Assembly: GCF_005239225.2 (NCBI RefSeq)
Contig: NC_133299.1
Span: 5,708,967 to 5,772,966 of the forward strand
DNA: 64,000 nt
DNA from: Populus alba
Taxonomy: Eukaryota; Streptophyta; Magnoliopsida; Malpighiales; Salicaceae
Direction: 5' to 3'
Position 1 is the stretch's first letter. Each line of letters begins with the position of its first letter. This document shows, in pieces, positions 12,396 through 24,839 of this stretch. The notes under the pieces were generated by a model, which did not search any database, was not told where the DNA came from, and saw nothing but the letters and a program-made list of their open reading frames with translations. Both the position numbers and the translations under genes were made by a program.

Positions 12396-12790
12396 CCGGT
12401 CTGATTTTAAAAAGCAAGTGAAATTATAAATTTTAGGTGAATTTAGAAATGCGATGTAAATTTTAATTTTTTAAATAATTTCACTTATTTAAGCCCGGGA
12501 TACATGTCATGAAAGTCATAATTAAATAAGAAATTTAAGCACTAAATAGAAAAAAAAAATTGACGGGTTGGGATACATGTCATGAAAGTCATAATTAAAT
12601 AGAAAGAAATTTAACATCAACAAATTAAACTAAACAAAAAAAAATTAATTAAAAAGAAAAAAAAATTCGGGTTAACCCGTCAAACCTGGTTAATCTGTCA
12701 AACCAGGTTAAACCGTCAAACCCAGGATCTATGTCATGAAAAGTCTAATATCTAAATAAAAAAAAAATTAACATTAACAAACTAAATCAA
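12396..12790. repeat. Internally repetitive element with GGTTAACCCGTCAAACC motifs
   Basis: The phrase GATACATGTCATGAAAGTC recurs at about 12499 and 12570, with a third degraded copy near 12730. Between them are tandem CCCGTCAAACCTGGTTAA-type units (12668-12722). This looks like a decayed interspersed repeat; a similar AACCGAGTTTTTAACCGAG block occurs at 18.5 kb. The superfamily is not identified. Confidence 0.45.
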
Positions 12791-14149
12791 ACAAAAAAAA
12801 TTATTAAAAGAAAAAAAAATTAAAAAAAGAGACAGTTAATATATGTTATAATATAATAATAATTATAATTATAATAATATAATATATTAATAATAAAATA
12901 AGTAAAAGGCGTGGGAAAGCTACAGTAGCTTTCCCATACCTTTTAAAATATTACTTAATAAAATTGTTCTTCTTAAATTATGCCGAGCCCATAGAATTGA
13001 TGATGTTATAGAATAGCAGGAATGGACTGAAAATGGTAGCCGATCATGTGGAACTACTTTGTTGATTGAAGGTATTAGTTTCTTATAATGAAGAGCTCGA
13101 GCAATGGAATTGGCTAATTATCTTTACAATATGAATGATATTTCTGAAGATTTATTCAAACGTTTTAGCAAGACCGACCTTCCTTGATGTTTACAAGAGC
13201 TTCATTTATTTAGATTTGAGAACTAGTTTATGTTGTTCTTAGATGTCTAATGAGTTACTTTTTCAGTTTTGCTGAATTTTTAAACAATATAAATAAACCA
13301 AAATTATTCGAGTTGAATGATTTTGGTTTTGAATAAAAAAAATTTGAATTTAATTATTTTTTCAGTGTAAATTAAATCAAATTAAAAATACTCACTTCTA
13401 ATTTTTACGATGTAATTTTTTTTAGTGTCATCAGGTTTTGAGTAGATTTTTAGTTTATGTATATAAAAAAATGTAGTTCTTAATTTATAAACTAGGTTTT
13501 GTCTAATCACATTACAAATTATTTTCCTTTTTATTATGCGTATTATTTTTAAGAAAATATAAGTGATCTGGTTTTAAAAGTGGATCAAGTGTAAATTTAT
13601 TTTGGATTATAATAATAAAATGATGATGTTGCCTTTCACTCCATAGTCATCAAGCCTTGCATTAGGGTAAAATAATCTATTTTATATAGTTAAAAAGTCA
13701 TTTAAGAAATGAATAGGAGCAAAGAGATCTTTGTGATTTTATTCAACATGCCAAAATTATTTAATCACTCTCGGAAACAAAATTTTCTAAACTTGAATCC
13801 GGAAACTTTATCGTCTTTCTATTTTTCTTAAATAGATAAATGATACATTTACTCTTGAAGTCAAATTTTTTATAGCTTTAGTCTTAGGGTCCTTACAACT
13901 TTTCATATTGTTTTTTTTTTTTTTTGTAATAATATGGTTATAAGAGGGGTTGTTTAATAATTGACTTATATATATATAAGGCTTGCACATGCTCCATGCT
14001 CCATTATGTGAAATGGTTCCAGTGCCTTTTCGGTGGCTAGTGAAACTTTTGTGAGGTGATGGCTTCTAGAGCAAATATTAGATTCATCTCGACTCCACTT
14101 ATGTTCAAGTGCCATGTGTGTTATAAATAAATATTAATTTGGTGCATGC
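12791..14149. other. Intergenic, no gene supported
   Basis: AT-rich DNA with an (ATA)n-like run at about 12840-12900, and a less AT-rich patch at 13990-14110 that may be a fragment of an unidentified repeat. No coding signal. Confidence 0.35.
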
Positions 14150-14870
14150 AATCTTTTTTTTTTTCTTTCTCTTTTTCATCCTTGTTTTTCACACTAACCT
14201 GCAAAACATAAAATCAACCCTTTACTTTGTTATTTCTTCACATCTAGACAATATTTTTTTTATTATTATTTGTTTTATTTGAAATAATTTATAAAATTAG
14301 ATTTTATTTTTAATTTCATCCCCCTTCAATTTTTATTATCTTTCATATTTGGTCTCCATTCTTTTGATTGATATTTGTTTCATTTAAAATTAATTTTAAA
14401 AGTGTATTTTATTTTTTTACAATTTCATCTTTTTTAAGTTTTTTTTTTAACAATTTGATCTGTATTATTTTAATTGCTATTTTTTTTTACCTTGGTAATT
14501 CTTTTATATTGATCCTTTTTTTTTTTTCATTATCCAACATTTAATAGGTTGAAAATTGATCTTTTTGATATAGATCGGGTCTAGAATTTCATAAGCTGCC
14601 AGTTTAAAAAAATTAACCCAAATTTAAAAAATTTGTTCGAGCTTTGCTTGTTTTTTTTTCTTTTTATTTTAAGCTCTTTTTTTTAGTTTCAACAATAAAC
14701 ATTTATTTTATTAAAGATTGGACTCTATTATTTTTTATTTTGCTTTATATAGGATTTTATACTAATTTTGATAATGACCTAAGTTATCTCGAGTATTTTT
14801 ATTTATTGTTCTTTGTTCAATTTAGTTTGTTTTTTTAGAAATTTGTTTTTAATTGATTAAATATAAACAT
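14150..14870 (+). repeat. T-rich interspersed repeat
   Basis: Long poly(T) tracts alternate with phrases such as AATTTCATCCCCCTTCAAT, ATTTGGTCTCCATTCTTTT and ACAATTTGATCTGTATT, a pattern of recurrent units in one orientation. Open frames here (for example 14644-14838) are Phe/Leu translations of this low-complexity DNA. Confidence 0.4.
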
Positions 14871-15529
14871 AAGATGTTTATCTCATGCTATTTTGATTAA
14901 TCTGCTTTCTGGTTTGTTGCTCTAATAGCACGTGCAACCTCTTTTATTGTTGACAGGTAGCCTTTTGTAATGACGTTTGAACCATCTCGATATATTTTTT
15001 TTAGTGGTTGAGCAGTGTTCATAATAAGTGACGATAAGTATCTGATGAACTTTTCTTTCTTCTTTTTTTAAGTATGATTAATTTTTATCCTATTTTGTTT
15101 GTGTTATTTATGAAGTTTTTTTTTAAATTATATTATTAAATTAATATGATTTATTAAATCCAGTTAAGTTAATAATCTGAATCTTGATTTTTTTTATTTT
15201 TTTTTAAAGCACTTGCATCAACTTTTAGGAAAAAGTTTACCCAGTACGCTATATAGCACGACTACCTATTTAGTTATCACTGATTTGAGATAAATTTGGT
15301 AAAAAGAAGAAGCAAAAACCCTAGTAAAAAATTCAAAATATTTCATTTCATTATATAGGCATTGTTCTATCTGCAGTGACAAAAACAAATAGTATTTAGA
15401 ATTGTGGTTCTAATATTTAGGTCTCATAAATAAACCTATGTTGGATTGGAGTGGACTATATTTTGTAAAATCATTGGGGAGAATATTTGGGATTGTTGAT
15501 GAATACAAATGATTATAGTTTTAGAGCCT
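14871..15529. other. Intergenic, nothing recognised
   Basis: No open frame or delimited repeat was found. Confidence 0.35.
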
Positions 15530-15712
15530 ATTTATTTTTAGTTTTCAAAAGCATTTTTTTTTAAATGATTTGTTTTTAAAATATTTTATATTTTTTTTTA
15601 TGTTTTCAAATTATTTTGATATGATGATGTTAAAAAAAATAAAAAAAATATTATTTTAATGTATTTTTAAATAAAAAACACTTTAAAAAACAACCACTAC
15701 CATAATATTTTA
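15530..15712 (+). repeat. AT-rich dispersed repeat copy
   Basis: A well-preserved copy: AGCCTATTTATTTTTAGTTT start, core TTATTTTGATATGATGATGT, and the diagnostic tail AACACTTTAAAAAACAACCA followed by CTACCATAATA. Confidence 0.6.
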
Positions 15713-16187
15713 CAAGACCTTAACATGTTTATATGGAAACAGCACCTCAAAAACTCAACAAGCAGGTTTTAGCAGTCACAAACTCAAAATATTTCTATTA
15801 ACAAACAATTTTTGTTAGTTTTTATTTTCAAAATTCCAAAAAAAAAGAACTAAGAAATTCACGTGTTTCCTTTCCTCCATTGCTAATGACAAAACAACAA
15901 AAAACTGAACAACAAAACAACAAAACCAGAAGAGTAACTTAAAGAAGATGGCAATCAAGACCCAATGGATCCATATGTTGGAGATTTCATGAAGGGAAAT
16001 ATGGTCCATCAAAAATGGTCCTTGATTTTATTTTTCTGTCCATGCCAGTTTCAAAATGGGCCTCATAGGAACTGCATCTATGGGCTCAATCTAACTGGAA
16101 TTATAAGGAACTTCCGTAGCAGAAAGAAAGAAAGAAAAGGGAAGATTGCATCTTCCTTAGAAGAAGGCACCGTTACAAAAATTAAAA

Positions 16188-16332
16188 TTTATTTTTTAAT
16201 TTTTATATATTTTGTATTGTTTTGATGCGTTAATTTAAAAAATAATTTTTAAACAATAAAAAAAATATTATTTTAATACATTTTAATATAAAAAATACTT
16301 TAAAAAATAACTATAATTATAACTCTCAAACA
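16188..16332 (+). repeat. AT-rich dispersed repeat copy
   Basis: Core TTTTGATGCGTTAATTTAAA and an ACTCTCAAACAAG end. The 5' part is truncated. Confidence 0.5.
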
Positions 16333-16442
16333 AGATATTCATATTATTTAGAAGAAAAGTTGACTTATAATCCATCGATTCTAGGATTGAGCTGGCTTGT
16401 CACTATCTCCTTTAATATTGGATGCTATTTGGTAAATTTTAT

Positions 16443-16590
16443 CATTTCAAGTTGTCAAAAATATATTTTTTATATATATTTATATATTGATTTAATACAT
16501 TAATGTTAAAAATAAATTTTAAATAATAATAATAAAATATATTATTTCTATATATTTCAAAATAAATATTTTTTAAAAATAACTGCTAGT
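16443..16590 (+). repeat. AT-rich dispersed repeat fragment
   Basis: Core ATTGATTTAATACATTAATG with an A-rich tail. The CAAACAC end is missing. Confidence 0.4.
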
Positions 16591-17060
16591 AAAAATTTTT
16601 GAAGGTGTAGCTATTATGCTTCCTAATTCACTATTCAACTCTATTAGTCTTCGACTGTTTGTTTAACATTTAAATCAGTACTGGATAAGCCTACATAGGA
16701 TTTGGTTCTTCATTCATACAATTAGCACATCTCTATTATTTGCGAATTAACGATGAAAATAATGTCAGTTTAGCTGCTTTTTTAAGTATAATTAACATTA
16801 ATTATAGAATAAAAAATTAATTACAGTACTTGTCATTGTTAAATCAAGATATCTAGACGATTTTTGTATATAGATTAACATTTTAGATCCTGATTTAGCT
16901 TTGCCTAACCCTGTTCTTCCTCTAAAATCTCCTCTCACACGCGTTGATCCTTTGATTAGATTAATTTTTTCTGTTTACCAGTAAATCACAACCACATGCA
17001 TGTGGGAGCTACCAGGAAGAGAATTCTATTTAGCTTACCACTCGGCCACTTCTGATGCTA

Positions 17061-17410
17061 CTTCTCATATAATAATATAATTTATATTTTGAAATTTTAT
17101 CTAACAATTTAAGCTTTTAAACTTAAGAATTTTTTTTATATCGTATTAAAGTCTTGATAACCAAAGTGGATCACGAGTTCAAATCTCACAATTTCTATTT
17201 ATTTGATAAAAATCAAGTATAAAATAATAACATGTGAAAGTTTTAAGTTAAAAAGGCTTTCACTTAAAAAAAGTATATTAGAGAATAATATAAATCATAT
17301 TTTGGGAATCTTACTTAACAGCTTAAACTATTAAGTTAAGATGTTTCTTTCACACTATTTGAGACCTTACTTAACAATTTAAGCTATTGAGTTGAGATGG
17401 TTCTTTAACA
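17061..17410 (+). mobile_element. TRIM-like retroelement, copy 2, with an extra terminal repeat
   Basis: The left repeat is 17061-17140. A degraded primer site TCGTATTAAAGTC and T-arm-like GAGTTCAAATCTC follow at 17141-17188. The right repeat starts at about 17275 (TATTAGAGAATAATATAAAT) and ends at about 17354. It is followed by a further partial copy (17355-17410) ending GAGATGGTTCTTTAACA, so the copy has three repeat units instead of two. Confidence 0.6.
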
Positions 17411-17452
17411 CTATTAATTACCTCAAATTGAGGGCAATATTTCCTTGTTTAG

Positions 17453-17658
17453 CGTGTTTGAGAGTATGGTTATATTTGTTTTTTAAAATGCTTTTTCACT
17501 TGAAAATATATCAAAATAATATTTTTTTTTATTTTTTAAAAATTATTTTTGATATCAGTATATCAAAATGATTTAAAAATACAAAAAAATATTAATTTAA
17601 AACAAATAAAAAAATAAAAAAAAAAAAAATTTAAACCACGTAAACAAATAAAACCTTA
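17453..17658 (-). repeat. AT-rich dispersed repeat copy, reverse
   Basis: Opens with GTGTTTGAGAGTATGGTTAT, the reverse of the family's CCAAACAC end. The core is TTTTTGATATCAGTATATCA. Confidence 0.55.
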
Positions 17659-17878
17659 ATCAGCAAGCATCTTTCACGGACACGACAACTATTCTGATAA
17701 AATCTATACAAAATGAGCTACGATTGTCCCGTCCTTCTTAAGACACACGAAACTTTGTTTTGCAGGCTATTAACGTCATAGACCAACTCGTTATCAACAA
17801 CCAAAGCCCAGACTTTCTTGAAGCATTTCCCGTGACTTCACAAGGTACGTCGTGTGGGGATATGTCTTCAAGATTTAA
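17659..17878. other. Unique intergenic spacer
   Basis: A less AT-rich stretch between two repeat copies. No open frame was recognised. Confidence 0.3.
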
Positions 17879-18088
17879 GTGTTTGTTAAAATTTTTAATG
17901 CTAGTAAGTGCTTTTTAAAGTATTTTTTTAATATATATTAAAATAATAATTTTTAAACATTATTTTTAATATTAGCATAATAAAATAATTTCAAATCACA
18001 AAAAATATTAATTTAAAATAAAAAATAAAAAAAATTTATAATTTTTTCAAAAATATTTTTAAAATACAAAAATAACATTCTATTCAAG
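17879..18088 (-). repeat. AT-rich dispersed repeat copy, reverse
   Basis: Begins GTGTTTGTTAAAATTTTTAA and carries the reverse core TTTTTAATATTAGCATAATA. Confidence 0.5.
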
Positions 18089-18459
18089 GTATCATAAAAT
18101 TTAAAAGATGCCAACAAAGGTTAATAATGATAGAATTTGCTCAACCATATTATATCATTATCAAAGACCCCAGTGTCCTTCCTTTGATCATCGACTGAAG
18201 CTAGGCAAGGTGACCATATATAGTTGGCAGTTTTGCGACTTGACACTTGGGCTTTAACTATATATGCCTATCTTTTTAAAACAAAACAAGGATATCTCGA
18301 AAAGGGATCTCAAACATTAAATTGTTATCGCGAGGAAGAAAAATTCATCTGTTTTAATTCTCTTCGTGGTTAGACTTATGTTTTTGATCGATACCATATT
18401 TCAATTTTGATCATGTGGGTGTCTATATTTTCATTTGGAGGTTGAAAGCTTACATCAAA

Positions 18460-18720
18460 ATATAATTTTTAAATCCAATCTGGTTTAAAATTCTGATTTG
18501 ACTGGTCACTTAATCAATTTTTTTTGTTTAAATCAAAACGACTTAATTTTAGTAAGAAAAAATCAACGGGTTGTAACCGAGTTTTTAACCGAGTTATACT
18601 AGGTTGTCGGGTCATACTGAATTTTTTTTTCCTTGTTTTTTTTTTTAAATCCTATTTGATTCTAATTTCATGACGTCAACTGGATTCCAGATTGACCTCA
18701 CAGACCAGACTGGATTTAAA
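18460..18720. repeat. Interspersed repeat with AACCGAGTTTTTAACCGAG motif
   Basis: A CGGGTTGTAACCGAGTT / TTAACCGAGTTATACTAGG doublet followed by poly(T) and a GATTCTAATTTCATGACGTC block. It resembles the 12.4-12.8 kb element in its GGTTAACC-type wording. Ends are not defined. Confidence 0.35.
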
Positions 18721-21099
18721 AAATACAATGGCCCTACTCTAAACAATGGAAGATAAAGTCAAGTAAGTTTATGTGGAGGAAATATATAGTGCAAAAGAAG
18801 ATAAAAACACAGGACATAACAAGGTACTTGGTTTTGGACCACTCAAGGATCGGTGCCAAAGAGCATTGGCTATGAAGGCCAAGTACTGTGTCCCACCAAG
18901 TTCATGAACTTAACCTTTCCAGCTTCTCCCTGTCTCTCGTCTAAATTGTGGGGTTACCCAAGTACCGTAGAACAACAACTGCAAAGCATAAATAGAAATG
19001 TCCAAGTTACCTCCTATGTTTCGCAAGAAAGAGAGGGGACAACGTCATGTAGAAAGAGGTTATTGTTTCTTTGGAGGTAAAAAAAAATAAAAATAAAAAT
19101 AAAGGATAGGCACATCTAGGATTTTGCATAGTATATATGACAAAATATTGTGTCGGTCTTTAAATATTGATTTGTCAGAAAAATATATATCGATGAAATA
19201 ATGAATGATAATTGGTATCATCAAACACATAGTCAAATTCGAAAGATTGAATTATAATTTATCATCTGCTTCCTACTTCAAAATTCAAGAGAGAGGGAGG
19301 GAGGGAGGGAGAGGGAGAGGGAGAGGGAGAGAGGGAGAGGGAGTACGTTGCTGACCTAATGATCAATCAAGCTATACATCATAATTGCGATGATCAGTTT
19401 GAAGGAGATGATTCAATGTGATTGTGGTCTCTGATATCAACATTAGAGATGAAAGGTGTGGACCAATTTTCCAGTGGTTGAAGTAAATGAGAGGGAACAT
19501 CATTCATGTGAACGCTGATAACTTACAACTACCGATTTCAGATGCTACGACAGTAATGTTTTAATGTTGAACTCATTCAACATAGACATAAGAATCTCTC
19601 TCTCTCTCTCTCTCTCTCCCCCCTCTCTCCCTCTCCTACACACACTGGTAGTACTGGATGCATGGAGACCAATGTGCGTGGTTGTGGTCATAACATGTAA
19701 CAAAGAATCGAGGTTTATTGTATACGACAAAAAAAGAAAAAGAAAAGGGAACACAATAATAAAGTATAGAAAGAATTCACAAATCTGAATATTTTGAATC
19801 AATAACTGAGTTAAAAATCTATTTTTTTAAAATAACAACTGCAAAAGTTACTACAATGTAAAGTACATTTTTATTTTAATCATGCATGCGGTTGTCTGTG
19901 TTAAGGATAAGATTCAACTGTCTGAACTTCAGCTACGTAGCTCCTAATACAAATATATATGACATGTAGAGAAGCGAAAGGGACCAAGGATACCATATAA
20001 TTAGGGATGCCCCCACATCGCCCTTTTGTGGTCCAAACCCTAAGTTTTCAGACGACAATGACCATATCGATCAAGCTTTCAAGGAGCTCAAAGAGCTATC
20101 CGTATATTGACAGTTAAGGGTCTTTGCATGTTAATTGAAAGCCCCACGATCCATCATCATCATCCAAGAGTTAGCCCCACATGCATGTTGTCATGTGTTT
20201 TGATCGATCGATGGAGCCCTAATTGCTCCTTTTTATCTCCTCCAATGAAAAAGAAAAGAGTACTTCATGGTGGGCTCTCATGTTCTCATCTCCACTTGCA
20301 TCCGCATTCTTACTTTCTGCTCTCATCTACAATGGAAAAAACCTCCCCTGGAAAACATTAGATTTGCTTTTATAGCCAGCTATGGCTAAGAATTTGAAGT
20401 CGGATTCGGTGATCTAGATGACCAACTAGAATGTCTGGAAACCTTTTCATCTCTAGCTTCCACATCCTATAATCCAAACAAATGATCTGGTGGAGTCCAA
20501 CTGCTGGATATTAAAGCACCAACCAATCTGAATCCAACACGTATATATGCAGTCCATGGTTGAAAACTACCTCTCACCCTTGAGCATGTGACTTATATAC
20601 CTAGAGTGCAACATTAAATGATGTTGGAGTTTTGCTTTTAGTGACTTTTAGAGAATTTTGTACCGTCAGAGATAAAAGGAGAGCATGTATGGATTTGATT
20701 TACAGGGAAACTGATTAATTTTACTGTTATCTTTTGATAAATATACCATAAAATAATTAGAGCCTTGCAAGAGATAACATGCAAGTATAGCACTATCTTT
20801 GAGAATATACTTCCTTTTTTTTTAATATTCCTTTATCTAATACTTGGCAAGGTATTTATTCAATTTCAAACACTGCTGATCAGACAATGATTGCTATAAA
20901 ATAGGTGGTTAGAAATTGGTATTGTTAAGTATTTATTCCCTCAGCTATTTGTTCTCTCTACTAAGCCAACATCTAGAGCTGAAGAGATAGAGTTCTGAAA
21001 TCAGAATTGTTGGTATTGGAATCTATCTTGGAAAAAGCCTTTAAAATCTTAGGAACTTGAACAACTTAATCCTCTTTTGACATAGCTAAATTATGGAGC
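18721..21099. other. Intergenic region, no confirmed gene; microsatellites
   Basis: Contains a (GGGA)n tract at 19289-19343 and a CT-rich tract at about 19595-19636. An open stretch at 18853-19080 begins without an ATG in this frame, has no known domain and is not called. The region 19880-20370 is less AT-rich but has no frame longer than 84 residues and no recognised product. Confidence 0.4.
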
Positions 21100-22539
21100 T
21101 TGCTTACAAGACTCCAAACACTAGAGTATTGAAAGAAATGAGAAATCCACTATCAAATCATGTAACACTTTAATTGACAGAATTGCATATCTGGCATGTC
21201 TTTTTTTCTCTCCAATTCTATGGAAAGGTATGGCTCCTCCAAAAATAAAATTTTTTATATGATTACCACTTCATGACAAAATATGTACTAGAAACTTCTT
21301 TGTTAGAAGAAATTTAATAAACATTCATCTTGTGGGTTATCCTTTTTGTGATTTTGATGGAGAAACTGTTGAGTATCTTTTCCTTCACTATTGCTGTAAT
21401 CCATTTTTGGATCCCCACATAAAAATAAAAAAAATATAATAATAATAATAAAATAATATAAATAATAATAAAATTAATTATAAAAGATAATTAAAATAAT
21501 AATAATAATAATAATAAGAGGCGGGAGAGCTTCAGAAAATGGTCAAAAAAATTGATTAAGGAGGATAAAAATACAAATATTAAAATTTTGACAGTACATC
21601 TTTGAATGATGAGAGCCTTGTTGGAAAAGAAAATTCAATTTGAAGAGAAAAGTCCAAAATTGGATGTTTATGGACTCAATTGGATTTTATTGAAGGTTTA
21701 ATTGAATTTATAGAGGGTTTGATTGCAAGAAAAATTGATTTTTAAGTCAATTTAAGCTTTAATTAGAAGAAATTAAAGTTTTGGGGTCAAATTATAATTT
21801 TTAAGAGTTGATTTAGTCAAATTAGGGGCTTAATTGCATAAATATTGAAGTTTAATGGCCAATTAGGGACTTAATTAAGAAAATTTGAAACCAAGGACCA
21901 AATTCGAAAAGACGCGTAAATAGAGGGGCTGTAATTAACCAAATCAGGGGCCACATTGAAGAAATTAGAAGTTTAATGATGAATTGAGGATCAAATTGCA
22001 TAAATCAGAGACCAAGAATCAAAGTGAAAAAGACGACCAACTATAAGGGCGACGATTGATGTTGGTAGGGATGCAATTGCATTAATTCTTAAAATCAAAA
22101 TTACATTTGAGGACTTAATAGAACAAAGGCTAAGTTAAGGACTAATTTAAAAATTGACGCCTTTGGCTCCTTTTTTTATATATTTAAATGAAACAACATG
22201 TTTTGTCCAAAACAACGCCGTTTTATGTTATATAAAAGATGAAAAGAATAGAATAGTGTCGTTTTGAATGACATTGTTCCCCTTTTTTCTTCCCGTGGAC
22301 GTGCAGCAGGGGAAGAAGGGAAACTTTTGTTTTTTTCTTTAATTTTTGTTGCCTCTCTCTTCCCGCGTGCTCTGCCAAGACCCGAAGCCCCACGCCCTTT
22401 CATGATGAGAAATTGAGGGAGCCGCACCTTGCCAGCCGCACCCACTAGCCAGCCAACCTGGCACTGTGGCAGGGCAGTAAAGCTCTGTTACCCATGCACA
22501 TCAATAGGGCGGCAATAGGGACACCTCCGCTCCCTTTGC

Positions 22540-22550
22540 CCTATAAATAC
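22540..22550 (+). promoter_or_regulatory. TATA box of solo LTR A
   Basis: CCCTATAAATACC precedes a GA-rich leader starting about 30 bp downstream, matching the layout in LTR B. It is the likely U3/R promoter of the element. Confidence 0.6.
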
Positions 22551-23444
22551 CACCTAATGCCAGCACACGAGAAGAAAAAAGAGAAGAAAAGAGGAGAACA
22601 AACCGAAAAGAGGAGAGAACGGACCGAAAAAAGAAAGAAAACAGGGAAAACCATAAACAAGGGAGAGATTGAGTGACAAAGGAGAGGGATTGTGAGGGTT
22701 AGAGGAAAGGGAAAACGAATCGAAAGGGAGAGAAAACAGACCGAGAGGGACAATGAGAGGTAAAGGAGAGTGGACCGTAAGAGTTAAGAAAAAAACGACA
22801 CTGAAACCGGAAGAGGTCAGGATTTGAAAAAACACAGCTAAACAAGAACAAAAGGGAAAGGAAAGGTAGCAGAAGAAGAGGAGGAAAACGAAGGAGAAGG
22901 GAAGAGCAGGAGCCTCTTTCTCAGCCGTTTGAAATAGTAGCACCGCTGCTTGGGAGTCGCCGTCAGTGAGCCACGACACCGCCACCGGCCTCCATTGTAG
23001 CATCGCCAGCGAAGCAGTCAGTCGCGTCCATAAGCCACGACACCAGCCGCCGCCATCCGCGCCAGGTACACTCTTCTTCCCCCCTCATTTCTTTTGTTGC
23101 CTACGTTTCCTCACGTTCTGCATGCAGGAGCATGAGAGGGGAAAAATAATCCCCCCCCGTTGGTTTTTTTGCTGCTGGGCCAGGTTGGTTCTGGCCCAGC
23201 ACTGATGGGTTTCTTTCACTGGGTCAGCCTGGTTCTGGCCTAGCTCTGATGTGTTTGTGGGCCAGACTGATTCTGGCCTAGCCCTGCTGTCTAGGCTTGG
23301 CCTGGCCCAGACTAAAAAAATAGATTTTGTTGGGCCAAGATCGGCCCAACCCTTTTTGGGCTGATTCCGGCCCATTTATTTCGGTCGGCGGCCAGCCCAC
23401 CTATATATATATATATATATATATAGATATATATATAAAAAAAT

Positions 23445-23745
23445 CTGAAAAATCCTTAAAATTGCTTAATATTGGTTTATATTTTTATACCGTAAAGATA
23501 CAAATCCAGTATTAAAATACTCGGTTTTCATCAAGACATCAAAAAATATAAAATAAAAAATATTTTGTTTTCAAAATTCTGAAAAATCCTTAAAAAAATT
23601 ATTGATTTTCCTTCATGTTTTTATTGCTTAATATTGGTTTGTATTTTTATATCGTAAAGATACAAATCAATATTAAAATACCTGGTTTTCGTTCAAGACA
23701 TCAAAAAAAATATAAAATAAAAAATTATTTTATTTTCATGCATAC
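23445..23745 (+). repeat. Direct duplication within LTR A
   Basis: TTGCTTAATATTGGTTTATAT (starting about 23463) with downstream GTAAAGATACAAATC recurs about 160 bp later (from about 23625). Both copies continue into AAGACATCAAAAAA. The duplication lies in the presumed U5 side. Confidence 0.75.
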
Positions 23746-24839
23746 GGCCTGTCTCTCAAAAAAAAAAAATCATCACATCATATTTTCATACAACAAAGGA
23801 AATTTCAAAAAAATATACATATTATCATGCACTTTGGCTTTAACAACAAGTTTGTTAGAGCCATGAGAACTAGACCAATATTTTAAAAATTCTAAAAAAT
23901 ATTTTTGTCTTCTTTTAGTATTTGGGATTACGAATTTATACGTAAAATGTATTTTTGATATTAAAAGTATTGTTTTCACATAAATGTTAGAATAATTAGG
24001 TTTATACCCGATATGATAAGGATCTCCTTACTGAGGAGGATTTTTCTTGAACCATTGATAGACCAACAACTAGAAATACAATAACACTTTAGCTTTTTAT
24101 CAGACAATCAAACAATGCAGCTTATCTTAGATAAAGCGTATTTGGGGTGCTAATACTTTCTTTTTTCGCAATCAATCCCCGTACTCGATCTCTGAGACTA
24201 TTTAGGGTTCCTAGTGACCAAAATACTAGGTGTCGACTTCCATTTCATTTTACATCGATAAACAACAAGAATTTCTTGTCTCTCCATATTTTCCATATAG
24301 ATAGATAGATACATTTTAGATATAAAGTGGAATAATTTTTCACCGCGACGCCGTACACGATGCAACAACTATTGTGAAACCTAGAAAATATGGAGCCATT
24401 TACGAAATGGATAGGTCTAGAATGGTGGATGACAAGTTTTTTAGAATCTCTCATGATTAAGTGGAGTGTCTTAATTAAAGGGAAGTTTCAACATGAAGCT
24501 ATCTTCACTTTGACCTATGATAGTATCTTGTGGGGTATTTGATTGGCCAGAAGTCTTTTGATTTTTCATGATGAAATTTTGGATTGGGATTTGGTCTTTA
24601 AGTTAATTCTTCATCATCTAGTTAATTTATGGTTGAAGACAAATAAAAAAACTTCACTTACACAATATTAAACTTGCTAAGAGGATAAGAAATTATGCTA
24701 GCACTTGAACTATCTTATTTGTTATATATTTTATCAATTATTAACAAAAAAATAAAGGGTGTGGTTCCTCCACGCACTTTGAAATTCCTCTAACCTAAGT
24801 AATGATAATCTTTTTTTTTAGGAAATGATACTTGGTAAG

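Larger units (their letters stand above)
21392..24367 (+). mobile_element. Solo LTR A (long, probably Ty3/gypsy)
   Basis: Starts TGCTGTAATCC and ends GTACACGATGCAACA. The flanks are the perfect 5-bp duplication ACTAT (21387-21391 and 24368-24372). No internal coding domain is present, so this is a solo LTR formed by recombination. The order of parts matches LTR B at 53.7 kb: AATTAGGGACTTAATT-rich 5' part, an AACGCCGTTTT box, TATA, GA-rich leader, a CCAG/GT donor-like site, TGGCCCAG-rich stretch, repeated units, then CCTAGTGACCAAAATACTAG. The gypsy assignment rests on length and style only. Confidence 0.85.
21100..24670 (+). pseudogene. LINE (L1-type) ORF2 C-terminal remnant, split by a solo LTR
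   Basis: 21220-21391 translates, with stops, to GMAPPKIKFF, LHDKICTRNFFVRRNL and GETVEYLFLHYC, the zf-RVT domain that follows the reverse transcriptase in plant LINEs. The frame resumes at 24368 with KIWSHL and, further on, a WSIW-ARN-like phrase (about 24520-24560) typical of the LINE C-terminus. Between them is the 2,976-bp LTR. Premature stops show that the LINE is long dead, so nothing functional was disrupted. Confidence 0.7.

Noticed and set aside
18800..18910. Possible microRNA hairpin around GGTACTTGG / CCAAGTAC
   Set aside because: The complementary arms are only about 8-9 bp and no known mature microRNA sequence matches.
22554..23003. 149-codon minus-strand frame rich in Phe/Leu/Ser
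   Set aside because: It is the reverse translation of the GA-rich leader of solo LTR A, so it is low-complexity.
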